From contig CP070700.1 of the NCBI GenBank assembly GCA_020349865.1, positions 530,594 through 549,223 of the forward strand: a DNA stretch of 18,630 bases, read 5' to 3'. A model generated the notes under the pieces. It made no database searches. It saw nothing but the letters and a program-made list of their open reading frames with translations, and was not told where the DNA came from. The position numbers and the translations under genes are program-made. Position 1 is the stretch's first letter. Each line of letters opens with the position of its first letter. This DNA comes from Desulfobacteraceae bacterium (GTDB lineage Bacteria; Desulfobacterota; DSM-4660; Desulfatiglandales; Desulfatiglandaceae). Below are positions 7,050-14,661 of this stretch, one piece after another.

Positions 7050-9004
7050 GAGAGTTTAAATATCTTTTTTCTCCTCTAAAAATCGGTTCCTTGGTGGTTT
7101 CAAATCGAATTCACTTCGCCGCTCACATGACCAATTTTGGGGAAGATCACCAGATCAGCGATCGTCATGTCTATTATTACCAGGAAAGGGCGAAAGGAGG
7201 CTGTGGTTTGATGACCACCGAGGAGATGTCGGTGCATCCCACAGATCAAGTCTATGAAAAGTTAGTGAATGCCTTCGATCCCCGGGTGATTCCCGCCTAC
7301 AAAAAACTGACCCGGATAGTTCACGAATACGATACAAAGATATTTGCCCAGTTGAACCATAACGGCATGCAAGGGGATGGAAAGATATCCCGATTCCCTG
7401 TTTGGGGCCCTTCACCCGGAGTTGATCCTATCTTTCGGGAGACAGCTAAAGAGATGGAGATCGAAGATATCAAAGAATGTATCGATTACTTTGCCCGAAG
7501 TGCCGTTTATGCTGCTGAGGGTGGGTTTGACGGGATAGAGCTGCAACTGGGGCACAGCTCGCTAATCCGCCAGTTTCTATCTCCAGCCACCAATATACGC
7601 GAAGATGAATATGGGGGCAATTTTGAAAACCGGTTGCGATTTAGCCTAGAGGTGATCGATGCAGTTCGCAAAGCGGTCGGCCGAAAATTTACCCTGGGTG
7701 TCCGGTTAAATGCTGATGAGATGCATCCCAGCGGTGGTTTGACTTTGGAGGACGCCAAAAGAATCGCTGCACGGTTAGAAGCTACTGGCCAGTTAGATTT
7801 TATGGATTTAAGCCTGGGGACATTTCATGACCTTTATCTTGTGGAAGGGTCCATGCATACGCCCCTGGCTTATACTGTTCCTCTAGCGGCTGGAATTCGC
7901 TCAGCGATAGATCTTCCGGTATTCTGCACCAATCGAATTAATGATCCCCATCTAGCAGAAAAAATATTAGAAAATGGGCAGGCGGATATGATTGGCATGG
8001 TGCGTGCTCTTATTTGTGACCCGGAATTGCCGAACAAGGCATTCGAAGGGCGTGTAGATGATATCCGTCACTGTATTGCTTGCAATCAAGGCTGTATCGG
8101 CAGAATGGGTGTGGGGCTAAGGCTGGGTTGTATTCAGAATCCTACTGTTGGGGAAGAGAAGACATTGGGTATTGATACTGTTAAATCCTGCGAAAGACCT
8201 AAAAAAGTGGTGGTGGTAGGGGCTGGCCCTGCCGGCCTTGAAGCTGCCAGAGTAGCCGCGCTACGAAAACATTGGGTAGTTATTTTTGAGAAGAATCACG
8301 AGGTGGGGGGACAGAATATCATCGCAGGGAAGACTGCAGGCCGGCAGGAAATAACAGGAGTGACCAGGTGGCTGCTTGGGCAGGTGAACAAACTTGAAAT
8401 AGACCTGAGACTGGGTGTTGAAGCAGATGAAGAGATAGTGTTACAGGAAAAACCGGATGCTGTGATCGTGGCCACTGGTTCGGTCCCCAAGGAAAAACCT
8501 TTTCCCGGCCATTATTCATATCCTGAAGTCGTAAATACCCAGCAGATTTTGACTGGTGAGGTAGAGACCGGTCAAAAGGTGGTTCTCATTGACCTTGACG
8601 GTCATCATCAGGCTACCGGTACAGCCGAATTTTTAGCCAATCAAAGGAAAACCGTTCATATCCTAACACCATCCTTATTCGTAGGCAGTAAACTCGGGCC
8701 TCTTCAGGATCTTTATCTAACGCGGCAGCGGTTGGCGAAAAAAGGGGTGACATTTACACCAGATATTGCTGTGCTCGAGATTCAGGGAACGTTGATCAAG
8801 GGTCTTAATGTCTATTCCAATGAGATGATTGATTTTGAGGGGTATGATACTGTGGTGTTAGCTGCAGGGAATGACTCAAAAGAGGAGCTTTACGTCGCCC
8901 TTAAAGGAAAAGTGAAAGAGCTCTATCGCATAGGAGATTGTGTGGCCCCCAGGAAAACAGATATGGCCATCATGGAAGGTGACAGGGTTGGGAGAATCTT
9001 ATAG
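7046..9004 (+). CDS. FadH/OYE-family flavoprotein 2
   Basis: This 652-residue paralogue of the preceding gene starts at a GTG that overlaps its stop in GTGA, so the pair is translationally coupled. It has an FMN TIM barrel, with conserved QLNHNG and GVRLNADE segments. The [4Fe-4S] motif is canonical: C343-x2-C346-x3-C350-x11-C362. The FAD fold is VVGAGPAGLEAA with the usual Glu (IFEKN) kept, and a second dinucleotide fold begins near VVLIDLDG. All cofactor ligands look intact, so this copy is probably the fully competent redox enzyme. In context it is a candidate mycofactocin (or enone/enal) oxidoreductase passing electrons between FMN, [4Fe-4S] and FAD and on to the ETF encoded next. The substrate is unknown. 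Confidence 0.85.
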   Translation: MREFKYLFSPLKIGSLVVSNRIHFAAHMTNFGEDHQISDRHVYYYQERAKGGCGLMTTEEMSVHPTDQVYEKLVNAFDPRVIPAYKKLTRIVHEYDTKIFAQLNHNGMQGDGKISRFPVWGPSPGVDPIFRETAKEMEIEDIKECIDYFARSAVYAAEGGFDGIELQLGHSSLIRQFLSPATNIREDEYGGNFENRLRFSLEVIDAVRKAVGRKFTLGVRLNADEMHPSGGLTLEDAKRIAARLEATGQLDFMDLSLGTFHDLYLVEGSMHTPLAYTVPLAAGIRSAIDLPVFCTNRINDPHLAEKILENGQADMIGMVRALICDPELPNKAFEGRVDDIRHCIACNQGCIGRMGVGLRLGCIQNPTVGEEKTLGIDTVKSCERPKKVVVVGAGPAGLEAARVAALRKHWVVIFEKNHEVGGQNIIAGKTAGRQEITGVTRWLLGQVNKLEIDLRLGVEADEEIVLQEKPDAVIVATGSVPKEKPFPGHYSYPEVVNTQQILTGEVETGQKVVLIDLDGHHQATGTAEFLANQRKTVHILTPSLFVGSKLGPLQDLYLTRQRLAKKGVTFTPDIAVLEIQGTLIKGLNVYSNEMIDFEGYDTVVLAAGNDSKEELYVALKGKVKELYRIGDCVAPRKTDMAIMEGDRVGRIL

Positions 9005-9085
9005 TAAAGAGAAACGGTATAATTTCACTATCACAAATGATTAACGATATTCATTTGGTAACGGTTTGGTAGGATTAGCTATCTC

Positions 9086-10087
9086 ATGCATCAACGTATC
9101 TGGGTATTTGTGCAACATAGAGGAGGCGCTATTGAAGAGGCTACTTTGGGTTTGATCGGTGAGGCTCGGCAGTTGATTTCCAAGCTTGGAGGAGAGGGAG
9201 TGATAACAGCAGTGACGCTGGGTTTTGATTTAGAGAAGATATTAGAGAGCCTGGGGGCTTACGGGATTGATGAAGTCCTGTACATCGAAAGTGAATCTTT
9301 GAATCACTATCATGGAGAGATTTTTGCCAAGGTATTATTTAAACTGGCAAAAAACCATAGACCCTCTTGCATTCTGATGAGTCAGAGTTCGGAAACGGCA
9401 GATCTGTCCCCCAGATTGGCGGCTTTAATGGAAACGGGGCTGGTGACCAGGGCCATGGACTTCAAAATTCAAGAGAGTGGAAAAGCCCTAGCCGTTCGTC
9501 CGGTGGCCAATGGGTACCTGTTCGAAGAGATTCATTTTGATTGCGATAGTCCCCCAATTGTCTCTTTTCTACCATCCGTTTTGACCGCTCCGGAACCAAA
9601 TATGATGGGGAAAGTTGATGTCATTACCGAGCCAATGGATGAGTCTCTGGATGATCTTAAAACAAAGGTCATGAAAATTATTGAGGCTGAGCCAACTGAG
9701 TTGGATCTTGAGGAAGCGGAAATTATTATTGCAGGGGGCCGGGGGCTGGGCAAGGATGAGGACTTTGAAATTATCCATAATCTGGCCGGATTCATTGGAG
9801 GATCTGTTGCCGGCACACGGCCTGTGATTGACTGGCAGACACTTCCTTTTGAGCGCCAGATCGGGCAAACCGGTAAAACCGTTACTCCCCGCCTGATCTT
9901 TGTCTGTGGGATTTCAGGAGCTAACGAGTTCACAGCAGGAATGGAAAAATCACAACTCGTGATCGCAATAAACACAGACCCACATGCTAGAATATTTCGC
10001 TTTGCCGAACTTGGCATAATTGGAGATGTCCATGAAATTCTTCCTCTTTTGATCACCCGTCTAAAGGAATTGAAGGAATCTGGATAG
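9086..10087 (+). CDS. etfA: Electron transfer flavoprotein alpha subunit (mycofactocin-associated type)
   Basis: This 333-residue ETF alpha has an N-terminal alpha/beta domain (1-180), a variable linker, and the FAD-binding C-terminal domain. The latter shows GGRGLG (217-222), GTR (243-245), IGQTGK (259-264), GISGA (275-279) and INTDP (295-299). It receives electrons from flavin dehydrogenases and delivers them to a membrane acceptor. One oddity is that the usual SGAIQH reads SGANEF. The His that contacts the FAD isoalloxazine (alpha-His286 in human ETF) is Phe282, so the flavin potential may differ. The gene follows an 81-base gap with only a weak ribosome binding site. Its partner beta subunit lies 2.8 kb downstream, after the cytochrome and membrane protein. 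Confidence 0.9.
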   Translation: MHQRIWVFVQHRGGAIEEATLGLIGEARQLISKLGGEGVITAVTLGFDLEKILESLGAYGIDEVLYIESESLNHYHGEIFAKVLFKLAKNHRPSCILMSQSSETADLSPRLAALMETGLVTRAMDFKIQESGKALAVRPVANGYLFEEIHFDCDSPPIVSFLPSVLTAPEPNMMGKVDVITEPMDESLDDLKTKVMKIIEAEPTELDLEEAEIIIAGGRGLGKDEDFEIIHNLAGFIGGSVAGTRPVIDWQTLPFERQIGQTGKTVTPRLIFVCGISGANEFTAGMEKSQLVIAINTDPHARIFRFAELGIIGDVHEILPLLITRLKELKESG

Positions 10088-10091
10088 CCAT

Positions 10092-10868
10092 ATGAAGAGA
10101 CTTCATCTTTTTTGTTTTGTAGTCCTTGTATCCCTTACAAGTTCGATCGCATTGGCGTACACTTCCCAAGATTGTATCGAATGCCATAGAAAAGACAGCA
10201 CAGTAAGTGCACTTCGCATCTCCGTTAAAGAATTCGAGGATTCGATTCATGGCCGAGAGATAACGTGTCAGGATTGTCATTCAGAAGTGAAGGATGAGAC
10301 CCACGAAAAAATGAATGGATCTGGGATAGTGGTTTGTGGCCAGTGCCATGAACAAGAGAACAAACACGGCCTCTCTTTAAAAATTACGATTCGGCCCCAA
10401 TGCCATTCCTGCCATACAAAGCATGGCATCTATGAAAAGAACAAGGTGGTTTCCACGGTTCATCCAGGCCGGCTCAGGAAGACTTGTAAGGGGTGTCACC
10501 CGATAGAATGTGGGGAAACTAAATACTTATCTTGGTTGCCATCTATACAGATATCATCTCACAATAAACAGAATTTTAGCCGGGAGTATGACAAAGGAAA
10601 TTGTCTTGGTTGTCATCAAGGACGGGCAGCCCATGGAGATAAAACGCTTCTCAACGATCAGGACTGTGCTAAATGCCACCTTACTGCAAAGGGCCAGTCC
10701 AAGTTACTGGGATACTTCCATCCACGTGCCGATTTTAAAAAACAACCGACCATCTATGCTGCAGCCATGATCTACCAGCTTTTCATAGTGGCACTTTTGT
10801 GGGGTGGATTTAGATTTTATACACGAAAATTCTCCGGGAATCCAAAAGGTAAAAGGTTGAGGAAATAG
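10092..10868 (+). CDS. Seven-heme c-type cytochrome, membrane anchored
   Basis: This 258-residue protein has an N-terminal Sec-type signal (residues 1-22, KR then a hydrophobic run ending IALA). Seven CxxCH heme sites follow, with first cysteines at 28, 59, 82, 104, 132, 171 and 192. A hydrophobic segment at about 221-242 and a very basic tail (KGKRLRK) indicate a C-terminal anchor with the tail in the cytoplasm and the hemes in the periplasm. It begins four bases after etfA and is followed after four bases by the heme-b/iron-sulfur protein, so the three should be co-expressed. It probably acts as the periplasmic partner of that membrane protein, receiving or supplying electrons. The heme count is direct from sequence. 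The partner is inference. It matches no small cytochrome family that I can name exactly. Confidence 0.9.
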   Translation: MKRLHLFCFVVLVSLTSSIALAYTSQDCIECHRKDSTVSALRISVKEFEDSIHGREITCQDCHSEVKDETHEKMNGSGIVVCGQCHEQENKHGLSLKITIRPQCHSCHTKHGIYEKNKVVSTVHPGRLRKTCKGCHPIECGETKYLSWLPSIQISSHNKQNFSREYDKGNCLGCHQGRAAHGDKTLLNDQDCAKCHLTAKGQSKLLGYFHPRADFKKQPTIYAAAMIYQLFIVALLWGGFRFYTRKFSGNPKGKRLRK

Positions 10869-10872
10869 TCCC

Positions 10873-12792
10873 TTGTTAACTGCTTTTGACCTCTTGTTTC
10901 TAATCGTTGCTATTCTGGTTATGTCCATAGGCTTGGCGAGGAACAGATTTACCTGGCGAATGGGACAGAACGAAAGTCGCGCTGGAGACCTGTTCGGTCT
11001 TATGGGATATCTCCTGAGGCATAAAAAAATCTTAAGAAATCGAAATGCTGGAATTACGCATCTGATTTTGTTCTGGGGATTGATTACACCTCTGCTCGTT
11101 GTGATTCTGGCCCAATTCGACTTCACCATACCGCAGATTCCGGCTAAGTTGTTGTCCTTATTCATGGATATACTCGGGATTGCCATTCTGGCAGGAACTC
11201 TGTTTTTCTTGATAAGGCGGATAAAATCGACGGGTCCGGAAGTACCGCAAAGAGCAATATTACCCCTGATTATACTTTTGGTTATACTGTTAACCGGTTT
11301 TTTAGCAGAAGGTACACGCCTGAGCATTGTTCATCCGGAATTTACATGGTCATCCCCGGTGGGATGGATACTTTCAATCGGTTTGCCGAACTCTTCCCTT
11401 TTCATGCAGCTGATGATTCGATGTCATTTCTTTGCCGTGCTCGTTTTCATTGCCATCTTGCCCTTTACATTTATGCGCCATCTAGCAAGCGCCACATTGA
11501 ATGTCTATTACAGAAAAAAAGGACCATTGGGGGAATTAAAACAGGTTTCCCTGGAAGAGGGACCCATCGGGGCGAACGCCGTATGGGATTTTTCTTGGAA
11601 ACAGTTGCTGGATGCTGAAGCCTGCGTCTCCTGTGGTCGGTGTGATGAAAACTGTCCTGCTACTGTCTCCGGGAAACCCTTGGCACCTCGAAAAGTAATT
11701 CGAAAAATCCAGGAACAGATGGAAGAATTGAACCGAAACGGACTCAAGCCAAGGAGATACCCATTTTCCTTCCTGGAAGATCGTATTTCCAGGGATGAGA
11801 TCTGGTCCTGCACCACATGCATGGCGTGTGTTGACCATTGTCCGGTTTTCATCGACCCCATGGATAAAATTATAGATATGAGAAGACATCAGGTTATGGG
11901 TCGTGGACTTTTGCCAATAGAAGCTAGACCCCTAATAAGAAATCTAGAGATTTATGGTGATGTTCAGGGGAAGGGAATCGCTTATAGAGGAGATTGGGCC
12001 TTCAATCGTGACGTACCGATTGTATCTGTTAGAGGTTTGAATACAGAGGTTTTGTTGTGGGTGGGATGCTCAGGATCATTTCATCCCGTATACCAGGAAA
12101 CGACTCGGGCGATGGTAAAAATCCTGAAAGCCGGTGGAGTTCGTTTCGGTATTTTAGCCAAAGATGAATTATGCTGCGGAGATCCGGCCAGAAGAATGGG
12201 AGAAGAGTCACTCTTTTTAGAGCTTGCTCGAAAAAACTTCAGCCGTTTCAAACAATATAATGTTCAGAAAATAGTAACCCTTTGCCCCCATTGTTTCAAT
12301 ACACTTAAAAACGAATATCCCAGTTTGATGGACAATTCCACATCGGGGTCGAGATCAAGTTTTGAAGTGATTCATGCTACCGAATTTGTCATGACGTTGA
12401 TTGAGGAAAAGCGTATCTTATCTAAATACCCGATTTCGAAGACAATAACGATTCAGGATCCGTGCTATTTGGGACGCATTAATCATATTTACGATCCCCT
12501 GAGAGAGATTATCAACTTTGTTTCCGGACTTAAATTCAAGGAGCTGAGCCGGAGTCGTGAGAATGGATTCTGCTGCGGTGGGGGGGGAGGAAGAATGTGG
12601 CTTCATGAAAACCTGGGCCGTCGCATTAGCCAGATCAGGGCCGCAGAGATTTCAGAGACAGGAGTTGATCTATTAGGAACCGCCTGTCCCTACTGTCAGT
12701 CAATGCTGGATGACGGGATCAAGTCTCTCGAAATCGAAAAACCACCAAACGTATTGGATATTATAGAAATTGTTGCTTCTTCCTTGGGATAA
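10873..12792 (+). CDS. Heme-b/[4Fe-4S]/CCG-domain membrane oxidoreductase (ETF:quinone or HdrDE-like)
   Basis: This 639-residue fusion has five predicted helices (about 3-22, 60-80, 93-115, 128-146, 183-201) in a NarI/HdrE-like domain, with candidate heme ligands H50, H63, H185 and H203. Two ferredoxin clusters follow: C251/254/257/261 and C313/316/319/323. Two complete CCG domains come next: C399, C434-C435, C471/C474, and C531, C567-C568, C605/C608. These typically hold noncubane [4Fe-4S] clusters. Basic loops after helices 1, 3 and 5 place the iron-sulfur part in the cytoplasm, where ETF can dock. Proteins of this build beside ETF genes are thought to reduce menaquinone (EtfMO/EMR type). 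The start is a TTG at 10873, four bases after the cytochrome stop. Met17 at 10921 is an alternative. Confidence 0.88.
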   Translation: MLTAFDLLFLIVAILVMSIGLARNRFTWRMGQNESRAGDLFGLMGYLLRHKKILRNRNAGITHLILFWGLITPLLVVILAQFDFTIPQIPAKLLSLFMDILGIAILAGTLFFLIRRIKSTGPEVPQRAILPLIILLVILLTGFLAEGTRLSIVHPEFTWSSPVGWILSIGLPNSSLFMQLMIRCHFFAVLVFIAILPFTFMRHLASATLNVYYRKKGPLGELKQVSLEEGPIGANAVWDFSWKQLLDAEACVSCGRCDENCPATVSGKPLAPRKVIRKIQEQMEELNRNGLKPRRYPFSFLEDRISRDEIWSCTTCMACVDHCPVFIDPMDKIIDMRRHQVMGRGLLPIEARPLIRNLEIYGDVQGKGIAYRGDWAFNRDVPIVSVRGLNTEVLLWVGCSGSFHPVYQETTRAMVKILKAGGVRFGILAKDELCCGDPARRMGEESLFLELARKNFSRFKQYNVQKIVTLCPHCFNTLKNEYPSLMDNSTSGSRSSFEVIHATEFVMTLIEEKRILSKYPISKTITIQDPCYLGRINHIYDPLREIINFVSGLKFKELSRSRENGFCCGGGGGRMWLHENLGRRISQIRAAEISETGVDLLGTACPYCQSMLDDGIKSLEIEKPPNVLDIIEIVASSLG

Positions 12793-12891
12793 GCTAGTTA
12801 CTCTGATGCGTCGTCCGTTTCCTTGAGTTGTTAGCGCCGGATATTTTATCATCTTTAGTAATGAGGAGCAATGAAACACACAGAGGAACAG

Positions 12892-13749
12892 ATGAAAATT
12901 GTTGTTTGTGTAAAACAGATCTGCCATATCTACGCGCGAACCGGGAGGGACCCTGAGCAGAATTACTTGGCTGCGGAAGATAAAATTTACCGGGTCAATC
13001 CCTACGATGAGGTGGCACTGGAACTAGCATTGAGGATAAAGGAACATCACAGTGGCGGACAAATCATTATCCTGACTCTGGGGCCCATTTTGGCGGAGGC
13101 CGAACTGAAGCGATGTCTGGCCATGGGAGCCGATCATCTTTACCAAATTAAAAGAGATGGCAAGAGGGATCCGTGGCAAAAATCCATGTTATTGGCCTCA
13201 GCTATAAAAGGCATGGGAGCTGATCTTGTACTTTGTGGAAAAGAATCTCTGGACCACCAGAATGGTCAGGTTGGAGCCTTCATCGCTCATCATCTGGGGA
13301 TACCGTTTATATCTGCAATCACCGACCTCAAACTTTTAAATGAAAAGCGCTCTGTTGAGGCACGAAGAAATGCAGGCCGCGGGGTACGCGAGCTGATTGA
13401 ATGCCCACTTCCTGCGCTCTTTAGTGTGGATCTAAAACTGCTTGAGCCTCGTCTTCCTACTTATGCAGCCAAGAAGCAAGCCCAGTCCCTTTCAATTCAG
13501 ATGTTGATGTTGTCCGAGGAAATGACAATGCATAAAACGGTTTCTAGAAGGGTCTTTCCACCGCGACCTCGACCCAAAAAGAGTTCTGCACCTGACAGCA
13601 GCCTTCCGGCCTATGACCGGATACAACAGTTACTCATGGGAAGTCGAATTGAAAAAAAGGGGGTAATGCTAAGCGGTACACCGGAATCCCAGGCAGAGGG
13701 GATCATATCTTTTTTACAAGCGCATGGCTTCTTAGGACAGAAATCGTAA
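12892..13749 (+). CDS. etfB: Electron transfer flavoprotein beta subunit
   Basis: The protein begins MKIVVCVKQ, the usual start of ETF beta, and runs 285 residues. It has a DEVALELALRIKE helix, a GADHLY segment, and the AMP/FAD-side loop CGKESLDHQNGQVG followed by LGIPF. It pairs with the alpha subunit encoded at 9086 to make a soluble cytoplasmic electron carrier. I chose ATG 12892, which has AGAGGA four bases upstream and gives the canonical start. An in-frame ATG at 12871 would add seven residues but sits only two bases from its GAGGAG. Whether it is a one-FAD (AMP-binding) or bifurcating two-FAD form cannot be settled by eye. The separation from alpha by two membrane-redox genes is unusual. 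Confidence 0.88.
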   Translation: MKIVVCVKQICHIYARTGRDPEQNYLAAEDKIYRVNPYDEVALELALRIKEHHSGGQIIILTLGPILAEAELKRCLAMGADHLYQIKRDGKRDPWQKSMLLASAIKGMGADLVLCGKESLDHQNGQVGAFIAHHLGIPFISAITDLKLLNEKRSVEARRNAGRGVRELIECPLPALFSVDLKLLEPRLPTYAAKKQAQSLSIQMLMLSEEMTMHKTVSRRVFPPRPRPKKSSAPDSSLPAYDRIQQLLMGSRIEKKGVMLSGTPESQAEGIISFLQAHGFLGQKS

Positions 13750-13774
13750 GATTTGTTCATTCTTTTGGTACTGG

Positions 13775-13806
13775 CCTGTCCCTTTCTCGGGGCTTATCGG
13801 GATAGG
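13775..13806. terminator. Hairpin between etfB and the SDR gene (possible terminator or attenuator)
   Basis: CCTGTCCC (13775-13782) can pair with GGGATAGG (13799-13806) over eight base pairs with one G-U, around a 16-base loop. No clean T-run follows on the + strand. It lies in a 90-base gap, so it may lower expression of the SDR and mftF relative to the ETF block. Confidence 0.3.
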
Positions 13807-13839
13807 ATTTAAGCAAATTTAAAAAAAGGAATAAACACT

Positions 13840-14661
13840 GTGGTAAATGCAAATAATCAAGAGTTTAAAGGGAGGGTGGCTCTAATTACAGGAGGGGCCA
13901 GAAATATTGGCTTCGCCATTGCGAAAGATTTGGCATCCAGAGGGGCTTCAGTAGCCATTGCCGATATCTGCCATGACCTTAAAACCATCCCTTATAAACT
14001 CTCATCCCGGCAAGATTTGGATCATGCCGTTGAAGCGCTCTCCGCCTTCAATGTGAGAGCTCTGGGTTTGATTTGCGATGTGCGTGTTGAAAGCCAGGTG
14101 AAAGCCACTCTTCAGCAGGTGATCGAGAGATTTGGGCAACTAGATATTTTAGTGAACAACGCTGGGGTAATTTCTTTATTACCGATGGAACAGCTTTCCG
14201 AAAGCGCTTGGGGTGAAGTTATAGATGTATGTCTCAAGGGGACATACCTATGCTGCAGGCACACTTTACCCCACATGATTCATCGAAAATATGGAAAGAT
14301 AGTTAATATTTCATCTGTAGCCGGGTTGGGAGGGTTGGAGCATTTGGTTCATTACTGTGCGGCCAAGCATGGGGTCATCGGACTCACCAAAGCCTTGGCT
14401 ATAGAAGCAGCCGGTCACAACATAAACGTCAACGCCATATGTCCAGGGACTGTGGAATCTCCCTGCATAGAAGGATTAGCATCTCAAGAAGGCTTAAGAG
14501 AGGATGCTTATGAGTACTACTCACAGGGTCATCTTTTTCAGGATCACAGGATAACCCCGACAGCAATTGCTCAAGCCGTGCACTGGCTGGTTTCAGATGA
14601 AAGCCGTTCACTCACAGGAACAATCCTAAACGTCGATGCGGGATGGTTAGCTCAAGCATGA
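13840..14661 (+). CDS. Mycofactocin-coupled SDR-family oxidoreductase
   Basis: This 273-residue short-chain dehydrogenase has TGGARNIG (17-24) for NAD, D42 for the ribose, NNAG (106-109), catalytic S158/S159, and Y172-x3-K176. Between the second strand and DVR (80-82) it carries an extra segment with PYKLSSRQDLD. This resembles the insert that marks mycofactocin-coupled SDRs (TIGR03971 type), in which NAD is buried and does not exchange. It would oxidise an alcohol and pass the hydride to mycofactocin. The start is a GTG at 13840 with AAAGGA nine bases upstream. Its TGA overlaps the mftF ATG (ATGA), tying it to the cofactor genes. The substrate is unknown. Confidence 0.9.
   Translation: MVNANNQEFKGRVALITGGARNIGFAIAKDLASRGASVAIADICHDLKTIPYKLSSRQDLDHAVEALSAFNVRALGLICDVRVESQVKATLQQVIERFGQLDILVNNAGVISLLPMEQLSESAWGEVIDVCLKGTYLCCRHTLPHMIHRKYGKIVNISSVAGLGGLEHLVHYCAAKHGVIGLTKALAIEAAGHNINVNAICPGTVESPCIEGLASQEGLREDAYEYYSQGHLFQDHRITPTAIAQAVHWLVSDESRSLTGTILNVDAGWLAQA

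Noticed and set aside
5100..9004. One of the two flavoproteins as MftD
   Set aside because: MftD is a roughly 390-residue FMN protein of the lactate-dehydrogenase type. These are about 650 residues with an iron-sulfur motif and extra FAD/NAD domains, that is, the FadH/OYE build.
9532..10056. 174-codon minus-strand frame inside etfA
   Set aside because: It is a shadow of the conserved FAD-domain codons of ETF alpha, and its product is Ser/Pro-rich with no recognisable motif.
10704..11327. 207-codon minus-strand frame across the cytochrome/membrane-protein boundary
   Set aside because: It covers two genes with firm motifs on the + strand and encodes a basic low-complexity product without family features.
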